DNA from: Nocardioides sp. ChNu-153 | GTDB taxonomy: Bacteria > Actinomycetota > Actinomycetes > Propionibacteriales > Nocardioidaceae | DNA: 64,000 bases | Assembly: GCF_030466625.1 (NCBI RefSeq) | Contig: NZ_JADEVT010000003.1 | Span: forward strand, 62,001 to 126,000 | Reading direction: 5' to 3' | In this document: one piece after another, positions 8,212-17,102 of the stretch | Layout of the letters: every line of letters begins with the position of its first letter | Numbering within the stretch: the first letter of the stretch is position 1 | Translations under genes and position numbers: made by a program | The notes under the pieces: model-generated | Seen by the model: only the letters and a program-made list of their open reading frames with translations | Databases searched by the model: none | What the model was told of the DNA's origin: nothing

Positions 8212-10212
8212 TCAGCGCGTGAAGCGCTGCTCCTTGCTCCACCGCTCCTTCTTGCGACCCGCGCCCTGGGGCGCGTCGTCGCGGTTGCGCGGGCCGCGCT
8301 CGGAGCGCTCGGGGCGGTCGGTGCTGCGGGCGCCCGCCGGGGCGCCGTCGCGGTTGCCGCGGTAGCCACCCTCGCGGTTGCCCTGGTAGCCGCCACCCTC
8401 GCCGGAGCGCTCGGGACGGTTGCCCTGGTGGTAGCCACCCTCACGGTTCCCGCGGTAGCCACCCTCACGGGCACCACCCTCACGGTTGCCCTGGTAGCCA
8501 CCCTCGCGGTTCCCGCGGTAGCCACCCTCGCGGGCACCACCCTCACGGTTGCCGCGGTAGCCGCCCTCGCGGTTGCCCTGGTAGCCGCCACCCTCGCCGG
8601 AGCGCTCGGGACGGTTGCCCTGGTAGCCACCCTCACGGTTCCCGCGGTAGCCACCCTCACGGGCACCACCCTCACGGTTGCCCTGGTAGCCGCCGCCCTC
8701 GCGGTTGCCGCGGTAGCCGCCCTGGCCGCCGCGGTTGCCGAACGAGCGCGAGCCGCCGCCACGGGGGCCGCCCTCGCTGCGGGGGCCGGCGGAGCGCTGG
8801 GGAGCGGCCTCGCCGGACTCGTCGAGAGACTTCACGGTCAGCGGACGCTGCGCCTTGCGGAAGTCGTGGTGGCGCACCTCGACCGCGGCGCCCTTCTGCA
8901 GGCGGACGACGGAGGAGAGGAACTTCGGCGTGGTCAGCGTGACGACACCACCGTCGTCACCGGCGCGAGCCGTGCGGCCCGAGCGGTGCAGGTAGGCCTT
9001 CGGGTCGGAGGCCGCGTCGAAGTGCACGACGAGCTTGACGCCGTCGACGTGGATGCCGCGGGCGGCGACGTCGGTGGCCACGACGGCCTGGGCGTCGCCG
9101 GAGGAGAACCGCGCAAGGTTCCGCTCGCGCACCCGCTGCGACAGGTCGCCGTGCAGGTCGACGGCCGGGAGGCCGGCCTGCTCGAGGGCGTCGGCGAGCT
9201 CGATGGCACCCTCACGGGTGCGGGTGAAGACGATCGTGCGGCCGTTGGCCTTCACGAGGTCGACAGCGGCGTCGACCTTCTCGCGGAAGCCGCCGACGAC
9301 CATCGTGTGGTGGGTCATGGTGGTGACCGCACCGGCGTTCGGGTCGAGCTGGTGCAGGCGCGGGTCGCGCAGGTGGTGGCGCACCAGCGTGTCGACGTCG
9401 CCGTCGAGCGTGGCGCTCAGCAGCATGCGCTGCGTGCCGGCCGGCGTCATGCCGACGAGCTCGTCGACGACCGGGAAGAAGCCCAGGTCGCAGAGGTGGT
9501 CGGCCTCGTCGAGGACGGTGACCTCGACGTCGTCGAAGAAGCAGTAGCCGTTCTCGAGCAGGTCGCCCAGGCGGCCCGGCGTCGCGACGACGATGTCCGC
9601 GCGCTGGCGGAGCTGGCGGGTCTGGCGCTCGTAGGGCACCCCGCCGTACACGGTCGTCAGCTTGAGGCCGACGGCCTCGGCGAGCGGCTGCATCGAGCGC
9701 GTCACCTGCGTGGCGAGCTCGCGCGTTGGCACGATGATGACGGCGCGGGGGTGACAGGGGCGGCTGCGCTTGCCCGCGAGACGCTGCATCACGGGGATGC
9801 CGAACGCCAGCGTCTTGCCGGAGCCCGTCTGGGCGCGGCCCAGGACGTCGTGGCCGGCGAGGCCGTCGGGGATGACGGCCTGCTGCACCGGCGTGGGCGA
9901 CGTGATGCCCTGCACGGCGAGCGCGGCGATGAGGTCGGCGCGCAGCTCGGGGAACGACGGGGCGTCCTCGGCGGCCGCGGCGAGCGCCTCGGCGATCTCG
10001 GTGGCCTCGTCGGCCTCGGGGACCTCGACGTCGGTGGTCGCGGGGGTCTCGTCGGCGGCGGGGGCCTCCGACTCGGCCGCGGCGGCGGCCTCGGTCTCGA
10101 CGGACTCGATCGGCGCGGACTCCGTGGCGGGGTCCGTCACGACGGGCTCGGCCGTCGGGTTCTCGGAGGTGCTGCTCGGGGCAGCGGTGTGCTCGGGGGT
10201 GTGGGAAGACAA
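8212..10212 (-). CDS. DEAD-box RNA helicase with Gly/Arg/Asn-rich repeat tail
   Basis: 666 residues. An acidic, Glu/Ala-rich N-terminus (1-75) is followed by a complete helicase core: Q motif ([11 protein letters not shown]), Walker A (AQTGSGKT), DEAD (VLDEADH), SAT (LLSATLD) and motif VI ([10 protein letters not shown]). From about residue 480 the tail consists of [20 protein letters not shown] repeats, an RGG-like RNA-binding low-complexity region. The likely role is RNA unwinding in ribosome assembly or mRNA decay, as in CsdA/RhlE-type proteins. The start is TTG 10212 with GAAGG 6 bases upstream. A plausible promoter (TACTCT at 10413-10418, TTCACG 18 bases before it) would give a leader of roughly 190 nt. 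A paralogue lies at 18414-19970. Confidence 0.93.
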   Translation of the reverse strand: MSSHTPEHTAAPSSTSENPTAEPVVTDPATESAPIESVETEAAAAAESEAPAADETPATTDVEVPEADEATEIAEALAAAAEDAPSFPELRADLIAALAVQGITSPTPVQQAVIPDGLAGHDVLGRAQTGSGKTLAFGIPVMQRLAGKRSRPCHPRAVIIVPTRELATQVTRSMQPLAEAVGLKLTTVYGGVPYERQTRQLRQRADIVVATPGRLGDLLENGYCFFDDVEVTVLDEADHLCDLGFFPVVDELVGMTPAGTQRMLLSATLDGDVDTLVRHHLRDPRLHQLDPNAGAVTTMTHHTMVVGGFREKVDAAVDLVKANGRTIVFTRTREGAIELADALEQAGLPAVDLHGDLSQRVRERNLARFSSGDAQAVVATDVAARGIHVDGVKLVVHFDAASDPKAYLHRSGRTARAGDDGGVVTLTTPKFLSSVVRLQKGAAVEVRHHDFRKAQRPLTVKSLDESGEAAPQRSAGPRSEGGPRGGGSRSFGNRGGQGGYRGNREGGGYQGNREGGAREGGYRGNREGGYQGNRPERSGEGGGYQGNREGGYRGNREGGAREGGYRGNREGGYQGNREGGAREGGYRGNREGGYHQGNRPERSGEGGGYQGNREGGYRGNRDGAPAGARSTDRPERSERGPRNRDDAPQGAGRKKERWSKEQRFTR
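8346..8730. repeat. Coding minisatellite in helicase tail
   Basis: Imperfect tandem repeats of about 24-30 bp encode [20 protein letters not shown] blocks, with longer composite blocks such as [19 protein letters not shown] occurring twice. Copy number could vary between strains through slippage or recombination. Confidence 0.75.
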
Positions 10213-10505
10213 AGCGGAACCTTCAATTCACAGCGGTGACGGGCATGCGTCTGCGCGCGGAACCGCGGGTGCGGAGCCGATGGGCCTGACGAGACGCGAT
10301 CTCGATGAACCCGATCGCTGGTCTCTGCATCCCCTGGAGCGGGGACGCACCACACCGGGTGCAAGGAAAGAGGTGGCTGCCGCCGCGAGGGGCGGACCAC
10401 TGGCCGTCGTCAAGAGTACGCCGCTGCTCCCCCGACCGTGAATCCTCACGATTGTCTCGTGGGTCACCCCCGGGACGGCGGACGCCGTGGTGGCAGTCTG
10501 TGCCC
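10213..10505. other. Intergenic region: divergent helicase leader and membrane-protein promoter
   Basis: 293 bp without a convincing gene. On the minus strand it holds the putative long helicase leader (about 10213-10406) and a candidate promoter (TACTCT, 10413-10418). On the plus strand CAGTCT at 10494-10499 sits 6 bases before the GTG of the next gene. Confidence 0.5.
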
Positions 10506-11225
10506 GTGAGCACCGATCCCGCCGACGAGACGTCGGGCAACCCGACCACGACGCCGCCCGACAGCCGGCCCGTGCTGATGCGTCGTCGCTGGTGGGTGAC
10601 CTTCACGGTGCTGCTGGCGGCAGTCGTGGCCGTCGTCTGGTGGGTGCGCCAGCCCGACGCCGACCCGCCCGCCGACGACCCGGAGAGCTCGAGCGAGAGC
10701 GGCGAGGCCGGCGGGGCCGGGGACGGCGCGGCCGCGACCGACGGGACGCTGGCCGTGCCCGACGGTTTCGACGTCGGCGGCACGGCGTGGGAGCGCGACA
10801 CCTCCCCCGCGGCGCAGCAGCGGCTCGACCAGGCGCTCGAGGTGCTGTCGGACCGGCCGGCGGGGGCGGAGGGCGGTCCGGAGGGCGGCGTCTACGCCGT
10901 CGAGGGCACGAGCGACCCGGCCGAGCAGCTGGTCGCCGTGGTGCTGGCCAGCGAGGCCCTGGGCACCGCCCCGCCCGCCGAGATCGCTGCCCAGACGGTC
11001 GAGTTCAACCTGGGCCAGGAGATCGTCTCCGACGAGGTCGACGGCGGCGGCGTGGCGTGCGGCTTCGTGCCCGTCCTGCTCGCGGACGAGCAGCAGGCGC
11101 AGCAGTGGTTCTGCGCGGCGGCGTACGGCGACGCGGTCGCCAACCTCCTGCTCCCCCTGTCGGTCACCGACGCGGCCGCGGCCACCACGCAGGCCACCGC
11201 CTTCTACGAGGCCGCCCGCGCCTGA
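10506..11225 (+). CDS. Membrane-anchored protein of unknown function
   Basis: 239 residues. A short basic N-terminus (MRRRWW) leads into one transmembrane segment (residues about 28-48, TFTVLLAAVVAVVWWVR), followed by an acidic Ser/Glu/Gly linker and an extracellular domain with no family I recognise. Two Cys residues in the outer domain (ACGF and WFCAAAY) could form a disulfide. The GTG at 10506 is chosen because CAGTCT lies 6 bases upstream and longer in-frame starts run into the helicase leader. It is divergent from the helicase and convergent with the NHL protein gene, so it is probably monocistronic. Confidence 0.75.
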   Translation: MSTDPADETSGNPTTTPPDSRPVLMRRRWWVTFTVLLAAVVAVVWWVRQPDADPPADDPESSSESGEAGGAGDGAAATDGTLAVPDGFDVGGTAWERDTSPAAQQRLDQALEVLSDRPAGAEGGPEGGVYAVEGTSDPAEQLVAVVLASEALGTAPPAEIAAQTVEFNLGQEIVSDEVDGGGVACGFVPVLLADEQQAQQWFCAAAYGDAVANLLLPLSVTDAAAATTQATAFYEAARA

Positions 11226-11255
11226 CGGTCGCGGGGACCGGCGCGCTCCCGGCGC

Positions 11256-13052
11256 TCAGCCCTCCCCGCCGAGCGGCAGCAGCAGCTGCGCCGGCCCGTC
11301 GGCGCTGACGCGGACCGGCACCCCCCAGTCCTGCTGGTGCAGGTGGCACGCCGCACCCTCGGCGGGCACGCCGTCCGGCGCCACGTCGCACGACGCGGCG
11401 CGCGCGGCCACGTGGAGCACGCCCTCCCCGACGGCCGGGTCGAGGACGAGCCGGCGCACCAGGTCGGTGCCCCGCCCCTCGCCGTCGCGCAGCAGCGCGG
11501 GCGGGGTGGCGGAGACGAGGAGCTGCGAGGGCGGACCGAAGCGGTCGTCGACCTTCTGGCCCGGCGGCGGCGTGAAGGCGACCACGAGCTCGACGCCGCC
11601 CGCGACCTCGGTGACCGGGCGCTGCGTGGTGTGAGCGAACCCGTCGGTGGCGACGACCCCGCCGAGGGGCACGCGGGTGAGGCGGTGGGCCGTCGACTCC
11701 ACGACCACGAGGTGGTCGCCCTCGACGTGGGCGCCGCTGGGCTCCGCCAGGTCGGTCGCCAGCGTCGTCAGCTCGCCCCGCTCGCCGGCCCGCGGGTCGA
11801 AGCGGCGCACCGCGCCGTTATAGGTGTCGCAGACGGCCACCGAGCCGTCGGGCAGCACGGTGACGCCGAGGGGGTGCTGCAGCAGTCCCGCGTCCTCGTC
11901 GTGGCCACCGGGGCCGTCGCGGAACCCGAAGTCGAACAGCCCGGAGCCGACCGCGGTGCGGACCTCGCCGGTCGTGCCGTCCACCCAGCGCAGCGACGAG
12001 GTCTCGGAGTCGGCCAGCCAGAGGCGGTCCCCGTCCACCGCCAGGCCGGAGGTCTGGGCGAACCACGCCGACGCGAGCGGGCCGTCGAGGAGGCCCTCGT
12101 TGGTCGTGCCCGCGGCGACCTCCACCGCACCGGTGAGGGGGTCGAGGGTCCACAGCTGGTGGATGCCGGCCATCGCGACCCACACCCGGTCGCGCCACCA
12201 CACCACGTCCCACGGCGAGGACAGCCGCTCCGTGCCGTCGCCCTGCATCCACTGCGTGCCGTCGCCGGCGAGCACCCGGGTGCCGCCGTCGGCGAGGGTG
12301 AGTCCCACCAGCCGGTGGGCGACGGTGTCGGCGACCACCACGTCGTACCCCACCCGCTGCGCCACGTCCGCCGGCAGCAGGCACAGCCCGTTGGGCTCGC
12401 GGAACCCGCCGAAGCGGCGCAGCACGGGGCCGTCGGCACCGGCGAGCTCGACGACCTCGTCGTGCCCCGCGTCCGCGACCAGCACCTTCCCGTCGGGCAG
12501 GGGCACCGCCTTCGCGGGGAAGCGCAGGTCGCCCGCGACGGCGGGCGGCGGGACGTACGGCGAGTCCCCCGGCTGCAGGGTGCCCCGCGCGCGGTGCTCG
12601 ACCACCAGCTCGTCGAGCAGCCGGTCGACGGCGTGAGCGTGGCCCTCCCCCGCGTACTGGGCCACGACGTAGCCCTCCGGGTCGACGAGCACCAGCGTCG
12701 GCCACGCTCGGGCCGTGTAGGCCTGCCAGGTGACGAGCTCGGGGTCGTCGAGCACGGGGTGGGCGACGCCGTACCGCTCCACGGCGGCCACGAGCGCGTC
12801 CGGGTCGGCCTCGTGGACGAACTTCGGGCTGTGCACGCCGACGACGACGAGGTGGTCGGCGTGCTTCTCCTCCACGGGGCGCAGCTCGTCGAGGACGTGC
12901 AGGCAGTTGACGCAGCAGAAGGTCCAGAAGTCGAGCAGCACGAAGCGGCCCCGCAGGCCGCCCAGCGTCAGGGGCTCCGCCACGTTCAGCCAGCCGCGCC
13001 CGCGCAGCTCGGGGGCCCGGACCCGGGGGACGGTGCCGTCGTTCCTCGTCAT
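11256..13052 (-). CDS. Thioredoxin-like/NHL-repeat protein (NHLRC2 type)
   Basis: 598 residues. Residues 1-160 form a thioredoxin-like domain with the redox motif CVNC in FWTFCCVNCLHVLDEL. Residues about 175-450 form a beta-propeller of NHL repeats (for example LPDGKVLVADAGHDEVVEL, HPLGVTVLPDGSVAVCDTYN). A C-terminal domain of about 120 residues completes the NHLRC2-like architecture. No signal peptide is visible, so it is likely cytoplasmic; the exact role of bacterial members is unknown. The ATG at 13052 has TAGATT 7 bases upstream, suggesting a leaderless mRNA. Confidence 0.9.
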   Translation of the reverse strand: MTRNDGTVPRVRAPELRGRGWLNVAEPLTLGGLRGRFVLLDFWTFCCVNCLHVLDELRPVEEKHADHLVVVGVHSPKFVHEADPDALVAAVERYGVAHPVLDDPELVTWQAYTARAWPTLVLVDPEGYVVAQYAGEGHAHAVDRLLDELVVEHRARGTLQPGDSPYVPPPAVAGDLRFPAKAVPLPDGKVLVADAGHDEVVELAGADGPVLRRFGGFREPNGLCLLPADVAQRVGYDVVVADTVAHRLVGLTLADGGTRVLAGDGTQWMQGDGTERLSSPWDVVWWRDRVWVAMAGIHQLWTLDPLTGAVEVAAGTTNEGLLDGPLASAWFAQTSGLAVDGDRLWLADSETSSLRWVDGTTGEVRTAVGSGLFDFGFRDGPGGHDEDAGLLQHPLGVTVLPDGSVAVCDTYNGAVRRFDPRAGERGELTTLATDLAEPSGAHVEGDHLVVVESTAHRLTRVPLGGVVATDGFAHTTQRPVTEVAGGVELVVAFTPPPGQKVDDRFGPPSQLLVSATPPALLRDGEGRGTDLVRRLVLDPAVGEGVLHVAARAASCDVAPDGVPAEGAACHLHQQDWGVPVRVSADGPAQLLLPLGGEG

Positions 13053-13153
13053 GCGGGCGAATCTAAGCGGCGCCGCCGACCGTCCCGACGTGGCCCTCCA
13101 CAGGACGCCGCGGGGCCTCCCCGTGGGTCGGCGCCGTGGCTACTGTGGCGCCC

Positions 13154-14011
13154 ATGACGACGCAGGAGTCCGTGCCCGCGACCACCGCCCCCGACGACGA
13201 CACCGCCCGCCTGGCGGCGTACGTCGACGTGTGGTGGCTGGCGGTCGGCGAGGCCCTCGAGCTGGCCGAGCAGGTCCCCGACGACGCCTGGACGACGCCG
13301 ACCGAGCTGCCGGGGTGGACCGCGCGCGACGTGCTGGCCCACCTCGCACACCTCGAGGCCGTCGCGGTCGGCGCCGAGCACACGCCGGTGGACGTCGGTG
13401 AGGCACCGCACGTCCGCAACGACATGGGCCGCTTCTGCGAGGAGGGCGTCGTGGCGCGGCGGGACTCGCCGCCCCGCACGCTGGTGCACGAGCTGCGCGC
13501 GGCGGCGACGACGCGGCGCACCGCGCTCGCGGCCACCCCGCCCACCGACCCGACCGCCCCCGCACCGGGCGCCTTCGGCGCGATCGGCTGGGACACGGAG
13601 ACCTTCCTCGGCAACCGCCCCCTCGACGTGTGGATGCACGCGCTCGACATCCGGCGGGCCGTCGGCCTGCCGGGCGAGGTGGAGGGGCCGGCGGCGTCGT
13701 ACGTCGCGACCAAGCTGCTGCGCTCGTTGCCGTTCGTGGTCGGGAAGCGGGCGCAGGCGCCCGTTGGTACGACGGTCGTGCTCGACGTCGCGGGACTGTC
13801 CCCCGTCGCGGTCGAGGTGGGCGCGGACGGCCGGGCGCGGGAGGTCGACGTCACGGCCGTGGCGAGCCCGTCGGTGCGGCTGTCCTGCGACCTGGAGACC
13901 TACGTGCTCGCCGCGGGCGGGCGCGGGACGCTCGACCCGGCCGCGTTCGGCGTCGAGGGCGACCGCGCGCTCGCCGACCGCGTCCTCGCCAGCCTGGCGG
14001 TCACGCCGTGA
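13154..14011 (+). CDS. Maleylpyruvate isomerase-family mycothiol-dependent protein
   Basis: 285 residues of the DinB/MDMPI superfamily. The N-terminal four-helix bundle shows the metal-site pattern (LPGWTARDVLAHLAHLEAVA, and later PLDVWMHALDIRRAVGLP), typical of proteins annotated as mycothiol-dependent maleylpyruvate isomerase family; the actual substrate cannot be deduced. The ATG at 13154 has TACTGT 7 bases upstream. Its stop overlaps the GTG of the following SDR gene, so the two form a unit and may act on the same small molecule. Confidence 0.85.
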   Translation: MTTQESVPATTAPDDDTARLAAYVDVWWLAVGEALELAEQVPDDAWTTPTELPGWTARDVLAHLAHLEAVAVGAEHTPVDVGEAPHVRNDMGRFCEEGVVARRDSPPRTLVHELRAAATTRRTALAATPPTDPTAPAPGAFGAIGWDTETFLGNRPLDVWMHALDIRRAVGLPGEVEGPAASYVATKLLRSLPFVVGKRAQAPVGTTVVLDVAGLSPVAVEVGADGRAREVDVTAVASPSVRLSCDLETYVLAAGGRGTLDPAAFGVEGDRALADRVLASLAVTP

Positions 14012-14931
14012 GCGCCTGGTCGCTGGCCGACGTGCCGTCACTGACCGGCCGCACGGTGGTGGTCACGGGTCCGACCAGCGGGCTCGGCGAGGTCACTGCG
14101 CTCGAGCTGGCCCGCGCCGGCGCCCGCGTCGTGCTGGCCGCCCGCAGCGAGGCGAAGCTGGACGTCACGGAGGCGGACATCCGCCGCGAGGTGCCCGGCG
14201 CGCAGCTGGAGCGCCTGCTCGTCGACCTGTCGTCCCTGGCCTCCGTGCGCGCGGCGGGCGCCGCCGCCGCGCCCCTCGGCGCGATCGACGTGCTCGTCAA
14301 CAACGCGGGCGTGATGGCGACGCCGGCGCGCCGCACCGACGACGGCCTCGACCTGCAGATGGCGACGAACCACTTCGGCCCGTTCCTGCTGACCGGCCTG
14401 CTGCTCCCGCAGCTCGTCGAGGGCGGCGAGGGGCGCGTCGTGACGGTGTCGTCGATGATGCACACCATCGCGCGCACGCCGCCGCTGGGCGACCCGCGGC
14501 GGGCACCCCGGCGCTACAGCCGGTGGGGCGTCTACGGGCAGACGAAGCTGGCCAACCTGCTGTTCACCCACGAGCTGCAGCGCCGGGCCACGGCGGCCGG
14601 TCTCCCGCTGCGGGCGCTGGCGGCGCACCCGGGCTACGCGTCGACGCACCTGCTGTCCTACGGGCAGACGGGCGGGTCGGGCGGCGGGGCCGCCTCGATC
14701 CTCGACGCCGTCACCCGGTTCACCGCCCAGTCGGCGGCGCAGGGTGCGCAGCCGACGATCATGGCGGCCACCGCGGACCTGCCCGGCGGCACCTACTGCG
14801 GACCCGGCGGGTTCCGGGGCATCCGCGGCAAGCCCCGGGTCGTGGGTTCCACCGCGCTCTCGCGCGACGCCGAGGCGCAGCGACAGCTGTGGGAGCTGAG
14901 CGAGGAGACCGTCGGGCTCACCTGGCCCTGA
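14008..14931 (+). CDS. Short-chain dehydrogenase/reductase
   Basis: 307 residues of the retinol-dehydrogenase-like SDR group. Visible motifs are the cofactor glycine motif TGPTSGLG (residues about 20-27), NNAG, the catalytic serine in TVSSMM and YGQTK. The substrate is unknown. GTG 14008 overlaps the stop of the upstream DinB-type gene (GTGA), indicating translational coupling. It is followed by a small hairpin and then repeat cluster A. Confidence 0.9.
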   Translation: MSAWSLADVPSLTGRTVVVTGPTSGLGEVTALELARAGARVVLAARSEAKLDVTEADIRREVPGAQLERLLVDLSSLASVRAAGAAAAPLGAIDVLVNNAGVMATPARRTDDGLDLQMATNHFGPFLLTGLLLPQLVEGGEGRVVTVSSMMHTIARTPPLGDPRRAPRRYSRWGVYGQTKLANLLFTHELQRRATAAGLPLRALAAHPGYASTHLLSYGQTGGSGGGAASILDAVTRFTAQSAAQGAQPTIMAATADLPGGTYCGPGGFRGIRGKPRVVGSTALSRDAEAQRQLWELSEETVGLTWP

Positions 14932-14940
14932 CCGAGGTCG

Positions 14941-14955
14941 CCGGCCCACGGCCGG
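14941..14955. terminator. Weak hairpin after the SDR gene
   Basis: CCGGCC-CAC-GGCCGG, a 6-bp stem 10 bases after the stop. It is short, so termination is only possible. Confidence 0.4.
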
Positions 14956-14959
14956 TCCC

Positions 14960-15170
14960 GGTGGTCGAGGTGGCCGCCCCCACCTGTGGTTGAGGTCGCC
15001 GCGCCCACCCGGTGGTCGAGGCGGCCGCCCCCACCGGTGGTTGAGGTGGCCGCGCCCACCCGGTGGTTGAGGTGGCCGCGCCAGCGGCCCTCGAAGGCAC
15101 GCCCATCCACCTGCGCCCGCCCGGTGGTTGAGGTGGCCGCGCCAGCGGCCCTCGAAACCACGCCCGGCTG
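14960..15170 (+). repeat. Repeat cluster A: six half-units of the palindromic repeat
   Basis: GGTGGTTGAGG-type arms start at 14960, 14985, 15011, 15036, 15062 and 15123, giving spacings of 25, 26, 25, 26 and 61 bp, all in the same orientation. The last two copies continue through a GGCCGCGCCAGCGGCC hairpin into the arm CTCGAAACCACG (the first of the two has CTCGAAGGCACG). The first four are truncated after the first hairpin. The 344-bp gap between the SDR and HNH genes holds this cluster plus about 100 bp of HNH promoter region. Confidence 0.85.
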
Positions 15171-15275
15171 CCCCTCTGGGCCCGCTCCGGATATGGCCTG
15201 ACCTGCCAGAACTGGTCCGGTGGAGAACCCTCGATCGGGTCCGAGAATGTCGGTGGTCGCTGGTGTGATGGGTCC

Positions 15276-16538
15276 ATGACCGAGACAGCGCTGCACCCCC
15301 TCGCCGGGGTTGCTGCGCGTCTGCACGCCGACCTCGACGACGGCTTCGACCTCGGTCTGCTGACCCTCGGGTCCGCCGCGACGGGTGCCGCCCTCGTGGA
15401 GCTCGAACGCGCTGCGAACCGCCTCTCGGCGTTGCAGTCGCGGTTGCTGGCCCACGCCGTCGAGGTGCGGGTGGAGGAGGAGACCGGTGCGCCGTCGACC
15501 GCGGTGTGGTTCGCGAACGCCACGCAGGTCACCCGCGCGGAGGCGCACCGTCGGGTCCGCACGGCGATCGCGGTGGACGAGCAGTACGACGCCCTCGCCA
15601 CCGGCTGTGCGTCCGGGGAGGTCTCGCCCAGCCAGGCCGAGGCCGTCGTGCGGGCGCTGGACGACCTGGGCGGTGCCATCAGCGCGGAGGTCCGGGCGGA
15701 TGCCGAGCGCGCACTGGTGGGGTTCGCGGTCGATCACGACGCGAAGGACCTGCGGGTGCTGGGCCGGCGCATCCTCGACGTCGTCGCCCCCGCTGTCGGC
15801 GAGGCCCACGAGGCGGAGGTGCTGGCCCGTGAGGAGCGGGAGGCCGCCGCCAAGGTCCGGTTGACGATGCGGGAGGACGGCCACGGCAGTGTCCACGGTC
15901 GGTTCACGATGCCGGAGATGCACGGGGCGATGTTCGCGAAGATGCTCGACGCCATCGCCTCGCCCCGACGGGATCACCTACGCGGCGGGGCGGACCACGA
16001 CGCCGCTGACGACACGGGCGACGCTCGGCCGTCGTGGGCGCGCCGCGGTCAGGCGTTCGTCGAGCTGATCGAGCGGATGCGCGACGCCGACCTGCCCGAC
16101 GCCGCAGGAGCGGGGGCGACGGTGGTGGTGACGATGCAGGTCGCCACCCTCACGGGCGGTCTCGCTGCGGCGTCCCTCGACACCGGGCACCGCATCTCGC
16201 CCGGCGAGGCCCGACGGCTCGCCTGCGGCGCGGACCTCGTGCCGGCGGTGCTCGGCAGCAAGAGCGAGGTGCTGGACCTCGGCCGGTCGGCGCGGTTGCA
16301 CAGCAAGCCTCAGCGGATCGCGATGATCCTGCGCGACGGCGGCTGCACCGCCGACGGATGCGACGCACCACCCCACCGCTGCGAGGCCCACCACGAGGAC
16401 CCCTGGTCACGAGGAGGCCGGACCTCCGTCGCGAGGGGGCGGCTCTTGTGCTGGCGACATCACCGCGTCGCCCACGACCCGACGTACCTCACCGAGACCC
16501 TCGGCACCGGCAAGCTCCGGTTCACCCGGCGGAACTGA
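15276..16538 (+). CDS. DUF222 domain HNH endonuclease-like protein (REP13E12 family)
   Basis: 420 residues. Residues about 20-320 form a helical DUF222 domain; residues 355-400 form an HNH module: paired Cys (C357, C362), C369-E-A-H-H373, PWSRGG, and LLC392WRHH396-RVAH400. The family includes the REP13E12 proteins of Mycobacterium tuberculosis and is multicopy in many actinobacteria; its biological role is unsettled. The position normally held by Asn in T-x-x-x-N-L-V-L-L-C is Arg387, so catalysis may be impaired. The ATG at 15276 has a poor TGTGAT element 6 bases upstream. The gene is flanked on both sides by palindromic repeat arrays. Being single-copy here says nothing about the rest of the genome. 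Confidence 0.92.
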   Translation: MTETALHPLAGVAARLHADLDDGFDLGLLTLGSAATGAALVELERAANRLSALQSRLLAHAVEVRVEEETGAPSTAVWFANATQVTRAEAHRRVRTAIAVDEQYDALATGCASGEVSPSQAEAVVRALDDLGGAISAEVRADAERALVGFAVDHDAKDLRVLGRRILDVVAPAVGEAHEAEVLAREEREAAAKVRLTMREDGHGSVHGRFTMPEMHGAMFAKMLDAIASPRRDHLRGGADHDAADDTGDARPSWARRGQAFVELIERMRDADLPDAAGAGATVVVTMQVATLTGGLAAASLDTGHRISPGEARRLACGADLVPAVLGSKSEVLDLGRSARLHSKPQRIAMILRDGGCTADGCDAPPHRCEAHHEDPWSRGGRTSVARGRLLCWRHHRVAHDPTYLTETLGTGKLRFTRRN

Positions 16539-16560
16539 GCAGCCCCCACGATCGGGCCCC

Positions 16561-17050
16561 GGTGGTTGAGGTGGGTTGCTCTGACAACCCCTCGAAACCA
16601 CGCCCAGGAACCCCGTCGTGGTTCCGAGGGCCGCTGGCGCGGCCACCTCAACCACCGAACAGGCGCAGCCACCTCATGCCCTCGGTGGTTGAGGTGGGTT
16701 GCTCTGGCAACCCCTCGAAACCACGCCCGAACAACCCCTCGTGGTTCCGAGGGCCGCTGGCGCGGCCACCTCGACCACCGCACTGGCGCGGCCACCGCGT
16801 GCCTTCGGTGGTTGAGGTGGGTTGCTCTGGCAACCCCTCGAAACCACGCCCAGGTTCCCTCGTGGTTTCGAGGGCCGCCGGGGCGGCCACCTCCACCACC
16901 GGACAAGCTCGGCCACCGCATGCCCTCGGTGGTTGAGGTGGGTTGCTCTGGCAACCCCTCGAAACCACGCCCGAACAACCCCTCGTGGTTTCGAGGGCCG
17001 CTGGCGCGGCCACCTCAACTACCGGACAGGCGCGGCCACCTCGACCCCAC
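16561..17050 (+). repeat. Repeat array B: four tandem 96-bp cloverleaf units with 27-bp spacers
   Basis: Units at 16561-16656, 16684-16779, 16807-16900 and 16928-17023 (96, 96, 94, 96 bp) with three 27-bp spacers; the fourth is followed by a related decayed stretch to about 17050. Each unit has an outer arm GGTGGTTGAGGTG closing with CACCTCAACCACC. Inside are hairpin I (GGGTTGC-TCTG-GCAACCC), a central long hairpin (CCTCGAAACCACG with CGTGGTTTCGAGG) and hairpin II (GGCCGC-TGGC-GCGGCC). The whole folds as a four-way cloverleaf. Spacers are themselves similar. This fills the 564-bp gap after the HNH gene. Confidence 0.92.
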
Positions 17051-17102
17051 GCCCCTCGCAAACCGCTCGCGCGCGCTGCCCCACCCCGCGACGATGCGAC
17101 CC

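Noticed and set aside
14960..15170. Mobile insertion sequence remnants around the HNH gene
   Set aside because: No transposase frame, no target duplication and no IS-type terminal repeats are visible; the repeats are short palindromes.
16561..17050. CRISPR array
   Set aside because: The period is regular, but repeats are 96 bp, the 27-bp spacers are similar to each other, and no cas genes are present.
16561..17050. tRNA or tRNA-like genes
   Set aside because: The cloverleaf fold has arms of the wrong length and no T-loop or anticodon features; hairpin loops do not match tRNA consensus.
15276..17050. IscB-like nuclease with guide RNA
   Set aside because: The protein has an HNH module but no RuvC-like domain, and the adjacent DNA is a repeat array rather than a single conserved RNA.
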